Position numbers and translations under genes: made by a program. A DNA stretch of 64,000 bases from Nocardiopsis sp. YSL2 (GTDB lineage Bacteria; Actinomycetota; Actinomycetes; Streptosporangiales; Streptosporangiaceae), in assembly GCF_030555055.1 (NCBI RefSeq), contig NZ_JAMOAO010000001.1:496001-560000 (forward strand), written 5' to 3'. Below, piece by piece: positions 13,696 to 22,812 of the stretch (positions are counted from its first letter, which is position 1; each line of letters opens with the position of its first letter). The notes below the pieces were generated by a model that saw only the letters and a program-made list of their open reading frames with translations, had not been told where the DNA came from and ran no database searches.

Positions 13696-16185
13696 TCAGC
13701 CGCGCAGGGTCGCCCCGGTGCGCTCGGCCGCCAGCGCGACGGCCGCGTCGCGCGCCGCGCCCGCCTCCTCGGCGGTCAGCGTCCGGTCCCCGGCCCGGAA
13801 CCGCAGGGTGAAGGCGGCCGACTTGCGGCCCTCCCCGACCTGCTCGCCCGTGTAGACGTCGAACAGCCGCACGCTCTCCAGCAGCTCACCCGCACCCTCG
13901 GCCAGTGCGTCGCCGACCGCTCCCACCGGCACCGACTCGTCCACGACCAGGGCCACGTCCTGCGTCGCCACCGGGTAGGTGGAGACCGTCGGAGCGGTGT
14001 CGCCGCCCCGCGCGCGCTCGATCCGGTCGATCTCGACCTCCATGGCGCAGGTCCGCTCGGGCAGCCCGAACGCCTTCACGGTGCGCGGGTGCAGTTCGCC
14101 CGCGTGGCCGACGAGCAGGCGCTCACCGTCCACGCGCACGTACAGCGCGGCGCACCGGCCCGGGTGCCAGGGCGCGTGCCGGTCGGCCTCGACCTCCAGC
14201 TCGACCCCGGCGGTCCGGGCGATCTCCCGGGCGGCCTGGACCGCGTCGGCCCAGGTGGCCGGGCGGCCCGGACCCCACCAGCCCGCGCGCTCGGCGCTCC
14301 CGGCCAGCACGGCGCCGACACGGCGCGGCTGGTCGGGGACGGCGGCGTCGATCTGGCGGAGCTCCTCGGCGCTGGGTCCGCGGTCGACGGGCAGCAGAGG
14401 GGCGCGGGTGGCGCCCGGCTTGGGGCGGTAGACCAGACCCATCTCGAACAGGGCGACGTCGGTGAACCCCCGGCCCACGTTGCGGGCCAGGGCCTTGAAC
14501 AGGCCGGGCAGCAGTGTGGTCCGCAGCAGCGGCTCCTGCTCGTTGAGCGGGTTGGCCAGGCGCAGGCTCGTCCTGCGGGCGTCGTCGTCCTCCAGCTGGA
14601 GCCCGTCGAGGTCGGCCTCGCTCACGAACGGGTAGCTGAGCACCTCGTTGTACCCGGTGTCGGCCAGGACCCGGCCGAGGGTGCGGCGCAGCCGCTGGCT
14701 CCGGGTCAGGCCGCGCCCGGCGGGGGCCCGGGGCGGGATCGAGGGGATGTTCTCGTAGCCCTCGAACCGGATGACCTCCTCCGCGAGGTCGTTGGGGTCG
14801 GTGAGGTCGGGACGCCAGGTGGGCGGGGTGACCGCCAACTCCTCCCCCTGGGCCTCGACGGCGCAGCCGATCCGTTCCAGCCATGTGCGCGCGGTGCCCT
14901 CGGGGTAGTCCACGCCCGCCACGTCGCCCGGGTGGGAGGCGCGCAGGGTGATGGGCCCGCGGGGCGCGGACTCGTCGATGTGGGTGTAGGCGTCCTCCAC
15001 GTGCGCCCCGCCCAGCTCGGCGAGCAGCCGGACCGCGCGCGTGGCGGCCGCCGCCTGCACGGCGGAGTCGATACCGCGTTCGAAGCGGCGGGAGGACTCC
15101 GAGGACAGCTGGTGGCGGCGCGAGGCGCGGGCGATGTGCATGGCCTCGAAGTGCGCGGCCTCGATCAGCACCGAGGTGCTGGTCAGGGAGATCTCCGTGG
15201 TCAGTCCGCCCATGACGCCGGCGATGTTGACCGGCCCGCTCTCGTCCGCGATGACGATGTCGTCGGTGTCCAGGACGCGCTGGACGTGGTCGAGGGTCTC
15301 CAGCTTCTCCCCCTGGGCGGCGGGGCGCACCCGCAGGCCGCCCTTGAGCCGGTCGCGGTCCCAGGCGTGCAGCGGCTGGCCGAGTTCGAGCATCACGTAG
15401 TTGGTGACGTCGACGGCCAGGGAGATGGGACGCACACCGCTGTGGGCGAGGCGGCGCTTCATCCACAGGGGGGAGGGCGCGTCGGGATCGAACCCGCTGA
15501 CGCCGCGCAGGACGTAGCCGTCGCACACGGCGGGGTCGACGGTGGCGGGGTGGCCCTCGCCGGCGGGCGCGGCGACCGCGATCCCCGCGGGGTCGTGGAA
15601 GGCGACCCCGTACAGGGCCGCGGTGTCGCGTGCCACACCGCGCATCGACAGTGCGTAGCCCCGGTCGGGGGTGACGGCGATGTCCAGCACGTCCTCGCGC
15701 AGGCCCAGCGGGCCGATGGCGTCCTCGCCGACCGCGCCGAAGCCCTCGGGCAGGACCACGATGCCCGCGTGGTCCTCCCACAGGCCCAGTTCGGTGGCGG
15801 AGCAGATCATGCCCGCCGACATCCGGCCGTAGGTCTTGCGGGCGCCGATGCTGAATCCGCCGGGGAGCACGCCGCCGGGCAGGACCACGACGACCAGGTC
15901 GCCCTCGGAGAAGTTGCGGGCACCGCAGACGATCTCCTGGGGCTCACCGGTGCCGTTGGCCTCCGCGACGTCCACCTTGCAGTAGCGGATGGGCTTCTTG
16001 AAGCCTTCGAGCTCCTCGATCTCCAGCACGCGGCCGAAGACGAGGGGTCCGGTCAGGTCGGCGCCGAGCTCGTCGACGGTCTCGACCTCCAGACCGGCCA
16101 GGGTCAGCTTCGCGGCCAGGTCGCGGGCGGTGACGTCGGCCGGAAGGTCGACGTACTCCCGGAGCCAGGTCAGGGGGACGCGCAT
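13696..16185 (-). CDS. pheT: Phenylalanyl-tRNA synthetase beta subunit
   Basis: Beta chain of the alpha2-beta2 enzyme that charges tRNA-Phe; it carries the B3/4 editing and C-terminal anticodon-binding (FDX-ACB) domains. The 829 residues start [15 protein letters not shown], followed by a tRNA-binding OB domain (about 40-150) containing VCGARNF, then the B3/4 and B5 regions. Its ATG overlaps the pheS stop by one base (TGATG). Length and order are normal. Confidence 0.97.
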   Translation of the reverse strand: MRVPLTWLREYVDLPADVTARDLAAKLTLAGLEVETVDELGADLTGPLVFGRVLEIEELEGFKKPIRYCKVDVAEANGTGEPQEIVCGARNFSEGDLVVVVLPGGVLPGGFSIGARKTYGRMSAGMICSATELGLWEDHAGIVVLPEGFGAVGEDAIGPLGLREDVLDIAVTPDRGYALSMRGVARDTAALYGVAFHDPAGIAVAAPAGEGHPATVDPAVCDGYVLRGVSGFDPDAPSPLWMKRRLAHSGVRPISLAVDVTNYVMLELGQPLHAWDRDRLKGGLRVRPAAQGEKLETLDHVQRVLDTDDIVIADESGPVNIAGVMGGLTTEISLTSTSVLIEAAHFEAMHIARASRRHQLSSESSRRFERGIDSAVQAAAATRAVRLLAELGGAHVEDAYTHIDESAPRGPITLRASHPGDVAGVDYPEGTARTWLERIGCAVEAQGEELAVTPPTWRPDLTDPNDLAEEVIRFEGYENIPSIPPRAPAGRGLTRSQRLRRTLGRVLADTGYNEVLSYPFVSEADLDGLQLEDDDARRTSLRLANPLNEQEPLLRTTLLPGLFKALARNVGRGFTDVALFEMGLVYRPKPGATRAPLLPVDRGPSAEELRQIDAAVPDQPRRVGAVLAGSAERAGWWGPGRPATWADAVQAAREIARTAGVELEVEADRHAPWHPGRCAALYVRVDGERLLVGHAGELHPRTVKAFGLPERTCAMEVEIDRIERARGGDTAPTVSTYPVATQDVALVVDESVPVGAVGDALAEGAGELLESVRLFDVYTGEQVGEGRKSAAFTLRFRAGDRTLTAEEAGAARDAAVALAAERTGATLRG

Positions 16186-17303
16186 CAGTTCTCACTCCCG
16201 AACGCCGAGGTGAAGCGGATGTCGCCCTCGACCATGTCGTGCATGTCGCGCACGCCGTGCGCGAACATCAGTGTCCGTTCGATTCCCAGGCCGAAGGCCC
16301 AGCCGCTGTAGACGTCGGGGTCGACCCCGGCGGCGGTGAGCACACGCGGGTTGACCACGCCGCAGCCGCCGATCTCGATCCAGCCCTCGCTGGAGCAGGT
16401 GCGGCACGGCGCGTCGGGGTCGCCCACGGACGCGCCCCGGCACACGAAGCACTCCATGTCCACCTCGGCGGACGGCTCCGTGAAGGGGAAGTAGGAGGCG
16501 CGGAAGCGCGTCCGCAGGCCCTCGCCGAACATGCCCCCGACGAAGGCGTCGATGGCCCCGCGCAGGTGCGCCAGAGTGATGCCCTTGTCCACGACCAGCC
16601 CTTCGAGCTGGTGGAAGACCGGGCTGTGCGTGGCGTCGAGCTCGTCGGTGCGGAACGTCTTGCCCGGCGCGACCACGTACACGGGCAGTTCTCGGGTGAG
16701 CAGCGAGCGCACCTGGACCGGCGAGGTGTGCGTGCGCATGACCAGTCCGGTCTCGCCGCCGTCGGGGCTCTCCACGAAGAACGTGTCCTGCATGGTGCGG
16801 GCCGGGTGGTCGGGCAGGAAGTTGAGGGCGTCGAAGTTGAACCACTCCGCCTCGATCTCCGGCCCTTCGGAGATCTCGAAGCCCATGCCGACGAAGATGT
16901 CGGCCATGCGCTCGGCCACGGTCGTCAGCGGGTGGCGCGCGCCGCGCGGCGCCCGGTCCCAGGGCAGGGTGACGTCGACCCGCTCCTCCACCAGGACGCG
17001 CTCGTCGCGTTCGGCCTCCAGGACGGCCTGGCGGGCCTTGAGGGCCTGGCCGACGTCGCGGCGGGCCCCGCCCACGCGCTTGCCCGCGTCGGCCTTGGCG
17101 GCCGGGGGCAGGGCGCCGATCTCCCGGTTGGCCAGGGCCAGCGGAGAGCGGTCGGAGGCGTGCGCGAGCCGGACCTCCTTGAGTTCGGCGAGGTCGGCCG
17201 CGGCCTCGATGGCGGCCAGGGCCTCCTCGCGCATACGGGCGACCTCGTCGGGGTGCAGGGGGGTCACCTCGACCGGATCGAAGGAATTGTTCGGTGCAGA
17301 CAT
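16185..17303 (-). CDS. pheS: Phenylalanyl-tRNA synthetase alpha subunit
   Basis: Catalytic class II subunit of 372 residues. An N-terminal coiled coil (about 20-100) is followed by motif 2 ([19 protein letters not shown]) and motif 3 ([10 protein letters not shown]). Longer in-frame starts exist, but the ATG at 17303 gives the conserved N-terminus. The 168-base space to the upstream kinase gene shows small hairpins but no T-box and no Phe-rich leader peptide. Confidence 0.97.
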   Translation of the reverse strand: MSAPNNSFDPVEVTPLHPDEVARMREEALAAIEAAADLAELKEVRLAHASDRSPLALANREIGALPPAAKADAGKRVGGARRDVGQALKARQAVLEAERDERVLVEERVDVTLPWDRAPRGARHPLTTVAERMADIFVGMGFEISEGPEIEAEWFNFDALNFLPDHPARTMQDTFFVESPDGGETGLVMRTHTSPVQVRSLLTRELPVYVVAPGKTFRTDELDATHSPVFHQLEGLVVDKGITLAHLRGAIDAFVGGMFGEGLRTRFRASYFPFTEPSAEVDMECFVCRGASVGDPDAPCRTCSSEGWIEIGGCGVVNPRVLTAAGVDPDVYSGWAFGLGIERTLMFAHGVRDMHDMVEGDIRFTSAFGSEN

Positions 17304-17471
17304 GGTTGGTTGCCTCGCCGCCGCACCCCGCGGGGGTGGACGGCAGTCACGGTCCGCACGGGGCGGACGAAGCCGACAGGACAAGCACAGGCGGGTTGCG
17401 GGCGTGCCCGGGACAGGTGACCGGCCGGGACACGACGCGTGAGCCCACCGGGGCCGAAGGGTCTGAGGGAC

Positions 17472-18722
17472 TCAGACGAACTCGGGTGTCCCGGCGGGCA
17501 TGGTAAATCGGAACTCGGCGCCGCCGCTGGGGGCGCGTCCGACGGTGATCGTACCGCCGTGGGCCTCGACGAGGCCCTTGACGATGAACAGGCCGAGGCC
17601 GGTCCCGCTCCGGCGCTTGCTGCGCCAGAACTGGCGGAAGACGCGCGGAATGGTCTCAGGTGCAATGCCCTGGCCCTCGTCGCGCACCGACACCGCTGCT
17701 CCTCCCTCACACGGCTCGATCACGATACTGACAGTACCAGCGCCGTGCCGCACACCGTTTTCCACCAGGTTGAGCAGGATCTGCTCGATCTTGTCGGCGT
17801 CCAGCCACAGCTGCGGGAGCTCGCCGCGGGTCTCGACGCGGAAGCGCTCCTCGGGCTCGCCCGCGGCGACGCGCCCGGCCACGACCCGGCGCACGGCCTC
17901 GGCGAGGTCGACGACCTGGCGGCGCACCTCCAGGCGGCCCGACTCGATCCGGGACACGTCCAGGAGGTCGTGGATGAGGCGGGTGACACGGTCGGCGTCG
18001 GCGTTGACCGTCTCCAGCATGAACAGCTTCTGCTTGTCCGTGAGCCGTTCCCACTTGGCGAGCAGGGTGGAGGTGAAGCCCTTGACGCTGGTCAGGGGCG
18101 AGCGCAGTTCGTGGGCGACCTCCGAGACCAGGTCGGCGCGGCTGCGTTCGGCCCGGGCGGCGGCGTCGCGCAGCGTGACGACCAGGCGGACGAGCTCGCC
18201 CTGGGGCCGGGCCCGTACGTAGCGGGTGGCCACGAGGATCTCGCGCTCGTCGGGCAGGAAGAGCGAGCGCTCGGACTGGCGCACGCGGTCGCGGGCCCCG
18301 CCGTAGGGGTCGGTCGCCTCCCACCAGTCGTGGCCGTCGAGGCCGACCAGTGGCAGCGCGGTGCGGAAGTCGCGGCCGAGCGCGGCCTCGGCGGGAACTC
18401 CGGTCAGGTGGGCCGCCACCGCGTTGAAGAGCACGACACGTCCGCGCGCGTCGGCGACGAGGACGCCGTCCGGCAGGTCGTCGGCGTGCAGGGGACCGCC
18501 TCCGAGGTGGCTGGACGCGCCCTCGACGTCCCACAGGGCGGCGGAGGGCGGGTCGGCCACGGCGTGCACGGGGGTCGTCGGAGGCGCCGGGGGAAGGGGG
18601 GCCGATCCGTCGGCGGAACCGGGTACGGCGGGCCCGTGCCCGGCTCGGGGTTCGTCCGCGGAGTGCGCCGTCCCCCCGCCCGGGTCACCCTCCGGGTGAT
18701 CCCCCTGTCGGCCGCCGCCCAC
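17472..18722 (-). CDS. PAS-domain sensor histidine kinase
   Basis: Orphan two-component sensor of about 416 residues without membrane segments, hence cytoplasmic. A Gly/Pro-rich N-terminus precedes a PAS domain (about 75-185), then the H-box SEVAHELRSPLTSVKGF with phospho-acceptor His204, the N-box LLNLVENGVRHG, and G-boxes DEGQGIAPETIPRVF and GTGLGLFIVKGLVEAHGG. The GTG at 18722 follows a strong GGGGAGAGG; GTG at 18569 is an alternative. No response regulator lies nearby. The position upstream of pheS matches the conserved actinomycete order. Confidence 0.85.
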   Translation of the reverse strand: MGGGRQGDHPEGDPGGGTAHSADEPRAGHGPAVPGSADGSAPLPPAPPTTPVHAVADPPSAALWDVEGASSHLGGGPLHADDLPDGVLVADARGRVVLFNAVAAHLTGVPAEAALGRDFRTALPLVGLDGHDWWEATDPYGGARDRVRQSERSLFLPDEREILVATRYVRARPQGELVRLVVTLRDAAARAERSRADLVSEVAHELRSPLTSVKGFTSTLLAKWERLTDKQKLFMLETVNADADRVTRLIHDLLDVSRIESGRLEVRRQVVDLAEAVRRVVAGRVAAGEPEERFRVETRGELPQLWLDADKIEQILLNLVENGVRHGAGTVSIVIEPCEGGAAVSVRDEGQGIAPETIPRVFRQFWRSKRRSGTGLGLFIVKGLVEAHGGTITVGRAPSGGAEFRFTMPAGTPEFV

Positions 18723-19184
18723 GCCTCTCCCCGCTCCCCTTGAAGGTCCACGACCGCAGGCTCCTGGGCCGAGGACCGCTGACCGATCACATCCACCACA
18801 CGCCCGTGGACGCCACCGCAGGTGATCTACCCTGCACTTCCACCTGGTACGCCTTGCGGCCCGGGTCGGGACCGTCCGGCAGGGGACGAGCGTATAGGCA
18901 CTCCGTGCGCGCACGGCAACCCGGAGGCAGCGAACACGGCCGTTCGGGGCCCGCCTGCTCTCACGTGCTGCCCAGCCTGCCCGTTCTCCGCGGACGGACG
19001 CAGCCCCGTACCCGCGACACGGGTCGACGCGCGCCATCCGACCCGTGCCCCGCATGGGCGACCCGGGACATCGCCGAGCCTATCGGTCCACGGCGTTCGT
19101 GCCCTGGTGTTCCGGACATTCCGTCCGCGACTCGTGGTCGCTGTCGTGGGCCGCACGGGGTACGACGGCCCGCTCCGGTCCCGC
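18723..19184. other. Intergenic region upstream of the sensor kinase
   Basis: No gene recognised in 462 bases. Reading frames remain open through it only because of high GC. It should hold the kinase promoter; GGTAGAT near 18830 on the minus strand could be a -10 element. Confidence 0.35.
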
Positions 19185-20036
19185 TCAGGCGCTGCGCTGC
19201 TGCCGAGCGGTGGTGTACAGGCACACCGCCGCAGCGGTGGCCAGATTCAGGCTTTCGGCCCCGCCGTAGATCGGCACGCTGACCGCGCCGTCGGTCTGGC
19301 GGACCACGTCCTCGGGCAGGCCCCAGGCCTCGTTGCCGAACACCCAGCCCACGGGTCCGTCCAGGTCGCCGCCGTCGGCGACCTGGTGCAGGTCCTTGGG
19401 GCCGCCGCCGTCGGCGGCCCACACCCGGGCCCCGCGGCCGCGCAGGAACTCCACCGCGGCGCTGACCGGCACACCCACCACGACGGGAAGGTGGAACAGG
19501 CTGCCGGCGGAGGCGCGCACGCACTTGCCGTTGTAGGGGTCGACGGAGGCGTCGGTGAAGATCACCACGTCGGCTCCCGCGGCGTCGGCGGTCCGCAGAA
19601 CGGTTCCCGCGTTGCCGGGGTCGCGTACGTGGGAGAGCACGACCGCCAAGCGGACGTCGCCGACCTGGTCGAGGGGGACGTCGACGAACTCGCAGAGCGC
19701 GATGATCCCCTGCGGAGTGACGGTCTGGGCCAGCTCGGACATCACGTCGAGGCTGACGCGGTGGGTGGGGACGCCCGCGGCGTGGGCGGCGTCCACCAGG
19801 TCCAGGTGGCGCTGGGCGGCCTCCGCGGTGGCGAAGACCTCCACGACGCCGAGGGCGGTCCCACCATAGGGGGACCGCCCGTCGCGGCCGCCGTCGACGG
19901 CGGCCAGAGCCTCCCGCACGGCCTGCGGCCCTTCCGCGAGGAAGCGCCGCTCACGTTGGCGGAAGGTGCGCTTGGCGAGCCGCCGAACCCCCTTGATCCT
20001 GGGTGACCGGATACTCGTGAACTCGTGGCTCGCCAT
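19185..20036 (-). CDS. SpoU/TrmH-family RNA 2'-O-methyltransferase
   Basis: SPOUT-superfamily SAM-dependent methyltransferase of 283 residues, probably modifying rRNA. The N-terminal substrate-binding domain (about 10-110) precedes the knotted catalytic domain with motif 1 (DPGNAGTVLRTADAAGAD), motif 2 (VFGNEAWGL) and motif 3 (SLNLATAAAVCLY). It follows rplT by 33 bases, so it is probably the last gene of the infC transcript. The exact target nucleotide cannot be read from sequence. Confidence 0.92.
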   Translation of the reverse strand: MASHEFTSIRSPRIKGVRRLAKRTFRQRERRFLAEGPQAVREALAAVDGGRDGRSPYGGTALGVVEVFATAEAAQRHLDLVDAAHAAGVPTHRVSLDVMSELAQTVTPQGIIALCEFVDVPLDQVGDVRLAVVLSHVRDPGNAGTVLRTADAAGADVVIFTDASVDPYNGKCVRASAGSLFHLPVVVGVPVSAAVEFLRGRGARVWAADGGGPKDLHQVADGGDLDGPVGWVFGNEAWGLPEDVVRQTDGAVSVPIYGGAESLNLATAAAVCLYTTARQQRSA

Positions 20037-20069
20037 CGCTACTCGCTGTTGTCTCTCGCCTCGATCGCC

Positions 20070-20444
20070 CTAGGCGGCGGCCGGGGTGGCCGGAAGGGCC
20101 TTCTTGGCCTGCTCGACCAGGGCCGCGAAGGCGGCCTCGTCGTTCACGGCCAGCTCCGCCAGCATGCGGCGGTCGACCTCGATGCCGGCCAGCTTCAGGC
20201 CCTGCATGAGGCGGTTGTAGGTCAGGCCGTTGGCGCGGGAGGCCGCGTTGATGCGCTGGATCCACAGACGACGGAACTGCCCCTTGCGGTCCTTGCGGTC
20301 CCGGTAGGAGTAGGTCATCGAGTGGAGCATCTGCTCCTTGGCCTTGCGGTACAGGCGCGAGCGCTGCCCGCGGTATCCGCTGGCCCGGTCGAGAACGACC
20401 TTGCGCTTCTTCTTGGCGTTGAGAGCCCGCTTCACGCGTGCCAC
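20070..20444 (-). CDS. rplT: 50S ribosomal protein L20
   Basis: Large-subunit assembly protein that binds 23S rRNA. The 124-residue basic protein has the typical start [15 protein letters not shown] and core [19 protein letters not shown]. The GTG start follows GAGGGAG. It lies downstream of infC and rpmI in the usual order. Confidence 0.98.
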   Translation of the reverse strand: MARVKRALNAKKKRKVVLDRASGYRGQRSRLYRKAKEQMLHSMTYSYRDRKDRKGQFRRLWIQRINAASRANGLTYNRLMQGLKLAGIEVDRRMLAELAVNDEAAFAALVEQAKKALPATPAAA

Positions 20445-20615
20445 AGTGACTCCCTCGTAGTCTCAAATCCGGCGCGCACGGCGCGCCGACCGGTCCGGCC
20501 AGGACTGGTCCAGGCGGCCCGTGTTCGCTTCAGGTGGGTGTCCTCCGGGTGCCGTCTGTGCACCGACGCGCGGTCGGTCGCACGGGCACGCTCGGGAGGA
20601 GGGAAGTTCCGGGTG

Positions 20616-20810
20616 CTACCTACCCAGGAGCTTCTTGATGCTCTTGGTGTCCGCGGGAGCCAGTTCGGCCTCGTTGCCCAGCTTGCGCTTGCGCTTGGAG
20701 GTCTTGTGCTCAAGGATGTGGTTCTTGTTGGCACGGCGGCGCATGATCTTGCCGGAGCCGGTGACCTTGAAACGGTCCTTGGCTCCACTGTGGGACTTGT
20801 TCTTCGGCAT
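20616..20810 (-). CDS. rpmI: 50S ribosomal protein L35
   Basis: Small basic ribosomal protein of 64 residues, with the family start [20 protein letters not shown] and a C-terminal [17 protein letters not shown]. It sits between infC and rplT, 171 bases upstream of rplT. The gap to infC is 186 bases. Confidence 0.98.
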   Translation of the reverse strand: MPKNKSHSGAKDRFKVTGSGKIMRRRANKNHILEHKTSKRKRKLGNEAELAPADTKSIKKLLGR

Positions 20811-20996
20811 GTCGCCGTCGTCTCCTACTCCGTCGGCGCGTCACCCGCTCTGGGCGGGTGACGCTGTTCTTCCCCTGCTATGGCGGGGCCCCGCGCGCCG
20901 GTTCCGACGCATCCGGGCCGATCGCGCACAGCCCACCCCACCGCCCGGTTCCGCCTGCGCGGCGGTCCGGGCGGTGGGGGACTTCCCCGGGCGCCG

Positions 20997-21581
20997 TTAC
21001 GCCTGTTCGCGCTGCTCGCGGCGGGTCTTGTCGCCCGCCGCGGCGCGGGCCTCGGCCTTGTGCTCGGACCGCCGCTTGTGCGGGCCGATCACCATGACCA
21101 TGTTGCGGCCGTCCTGCTTGGGCTGGGACTCGACGGTGCCGAGGTCCTGGACGTCCTCGGCCAGTCGCGCCAGCAGCCGGCGACCCAGCTCGGGGCGGGA
21201 CTGCTCGCGACCGCGGAACATGATCGTCACCTTGACCTTGTCCCCGCTCTTGAGGAACCGGACGACGTGACCCTTCTTGGTCTCGTAGTCGTGCGGATCG
21301 ATCTTCGGGCGGAGCTTGATCTCCTTGATGATCGTGTTCGACTGGTTCTTGCGCGACTCACGGGCCTTGACCGCGGACTCGTACTTGAACTTGCCGTAGT
21401 CCATCAGCTTGGCGACCGGCGGGCGCGCGGTCGGGGCGACCTCGACGAGGTCGAGGTCGGACTCCTGGGCCAGACGCAGGGCGTCCTGCACGGAGACGAT
21501 TCCGACCTGCTCACCGTTGGGTCCGACGAGACGGACCTCGGGCACCCGGATGCGGTCATTGATGCGGGGCTCGGCGCTGAT
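20997..21581 (-). CDS. infC: Translation initiation factor IF-3, apparent AUC start
   Basis: Binds the 30S subunit and enforces start-codon selection. The conserved N-terminus [18 protein letters not shown] begins at an ATC codon (21581-21579) preceded by GGGAGGGG; an in-frame TAA lies nine codons upstream, and the only standard start afterwards is a GTG at 21545 that lacks a Shine-Dalgarno and would remove 12 conserved residues. An AUC start fits the known autoregulation of infC through non-canonical initiation. The product is 194 residues with [28 protein letters not shown] and [14 protein letters not shown]. Confidence 0.93.
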   Translation of the reverse strand: MSAEPRINDRIRVPEVRLVGPNGEQVGIVSVQDALRLAQESDLDLVEVAPTARPPVAKLMDYGKFKYESAVKARESRKNQSNTIIKEIKLRPKIDPHDYETKKGHVVRFLKSGDKVKVTIMFRGREQSRPELGRRLLARLAEDVQDLGTVESQPKQDGRNMVMVIGPHKRRSEHKAEARAAAGDKTRREQREQA

Positions 21582-21700
21582 GAGACCCCTCCCTAGCTTT
21601 CTCGATTACCTGGGACCGACCGTCCGCCAGGCGGTGGACGGTCTGTTAGGCCCGTTCGCTCGTGCTCCGTCGAGCTCCGGGGCCGCGTCGGGGTCAGCGC

Positions 21701-21734
21701 AAAACGAAAACCCCGCCAGCATGTGCAAGCGGGG
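21701..21734 (-). terminator. Attenuator-like terminator in the infC leader
   Basis: On the minus strand CCCCGC and GCGGGG flank a 12-base loop and are followed by TTTTCGTTTT, an unusually clear Rho-independent signal for this genome. It lies about 120 bases before infC and downstream of a candidate promoter, so it could attenuate the infC-rpmI-rplT transcript. It could also simply end the aroE transcript. Confidence 0.65.
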
Positions 21735-21926
21735 TGATCCAGCCGATTGTTCCCGATGACGGACGTCACACCCACCGGGCGCCCCGGTCGGGGCACCCCG
21801 TGAACAGAACGCGACGCGCTCGATCACCGGACCGGGACCTACACGGGCAGGACCCGGCAGGTGGGAGGATCATCTCCGCTTGCGGCTCCGACGTGTGAAC
21901 ACGCCGGACCAAGTCGATACGTTCCG

Positions 21927-21935
21927 ACTATACCA
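21927..21935 (-). promoter_or_regulatory. Candidate extended -10 promoter of infC operon
   Basis: The minus strand reads TGG-TATAGT, an extended -10 element, about 25 bases after the aroE stop. Transcription from here would give a leader of about 340 nucleotides containing the 21701-21734 terminator and a GCCCCG/CGGGGC hairpin at 21781-21794. No good -35 element is visible. Confidence 0.45.
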
Positions 21936-21959
21936 GTACCGCGAGAACACCCGGACCGC

Positions 21960-22796
21960 TCAGGCGGCGGCTGCGCGACGCTCCAGTTCGGCCTCGCCCG
22001 CGGCGCGCATCGCTGCCACGGGGACGTCGTCGGCACCGGTCATCAGGCGCACCTGTGCCACGGCCTGGTGCAGGAGCATGGGGAAGCCGCCCACCACGCG
22101 GCCGCCCCGCGCGGCGACGGCCTCCGCCGCCCGGGTGGGCCAGGGCGCGTACACCACGTCGAACAGGTCGGCGCGGGAGGCGGCCAGGTGCTCGGTGTAG
22201 TGGTCGGCCGCGCCCGAGGGCAGCGACGAGACCACCAGGTCCACGTCGAGGTGGGCGTGGAGATCGGCCAGCGGGGCGACCTCCAGTGGATGACCGAGTC
22301 GGCGCGCGGCGTCGGCGACCTCGCCCGCCCGGCCGGTGTCCCTGGCCAGAACCGTGACCGGCGCGCTCACTCCCAGCTCGCACAGGGCCGCCAGCGCGGA
22401 GGCGGCGGTCGCACCGGCCCCCAGGACCACCACGTGGCGGGGCGCACCGGCACCGGCCTCGGTCAGGGCCGTGGCGATCCCGGTGACGTCGGTGTTGTGG
22501 GCCGCCCAGCCCCCGCCGCGGGGCACCAGGGTGTTGGCGCCGCCGACCTGGCGGGCCAGGTCGGTGACCTCGTCGGCCAGGTCCAGGGCCCGCCGCTTGA
22601 GCGGCATGGTCAGCGACAGGCCGCGCCACTCGGGGCCGAGACCGTCCAGGAAGGGCGCCAGTCCCTTCTCGTCGCACTCGAACAGGCCGTAGGACCAGTC
22701 GTCGAGCCCCATCGCCGCGTAGGCCGCGGTGTGCAGGACCGGGGAGAGCGAATGGGCCACCGGTGATCCCAGGACGGCCGCGCGTGCCAGAGCCAT
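21960..22796 (-). CDS. aroE: Shikimate dehydrogenase
   Basis: NADP-dependent reduction of dehydroshikimate in the shikimate pathway. The 278-residue protein has the substrate motif GSPVAHSLSPVLH (residues 9-21), the catalytic lysine in LSLTMPLK, the GGANTLV and HNTD motifs, and the nucleotide-binding GAGATAASALAAL. The ATG at 22796 is 16 bases after the mltG stop and gives the family N-terminus; the longer frame overlaps mltG. Confidence 0.95.
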   Translation of the reverse strand: MALARAAVLGSPVAHSLSPVLHTAAYAAMGLDDWSYGLFECDEKGLAPFLDGLGPEWRGLSLTMPLKRRALDLADEVTDLARQVGGANTLVPRGGGWAAHNTDVTGIATALTEAGAGAPRHVVVLGAGATAASALAALCELGVSAPVTVLARDTGRAGEVADAARRLGHPLEVAPLADLHAHLDVDLVVSSLPSGAADHYTEHLAASRADLFDVVYAPWPTRAAEAVAARGGRVVGGFPMLLHQAVAQVRLMTGADDVPVAAMRAAGEAELERRAAAA

Positions 22797-22812
22797 GTCT
22801 TCCTCGTGCTCC

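Noticed and set aside
13330..13855. Overlapping plus-strand open frames across the 134-bp tandem array
   Set aside because: The period is not a multiple of three, so copies encode different frames; no ribosome-binding site; the last part runs antisense into pheT.
17304..17471. T-box or Phe leader peptide before pheS
   Set aside because: No T-box AGGGTGG-type sequence, no run of Phe codons and no terminator/antiterminator pair.
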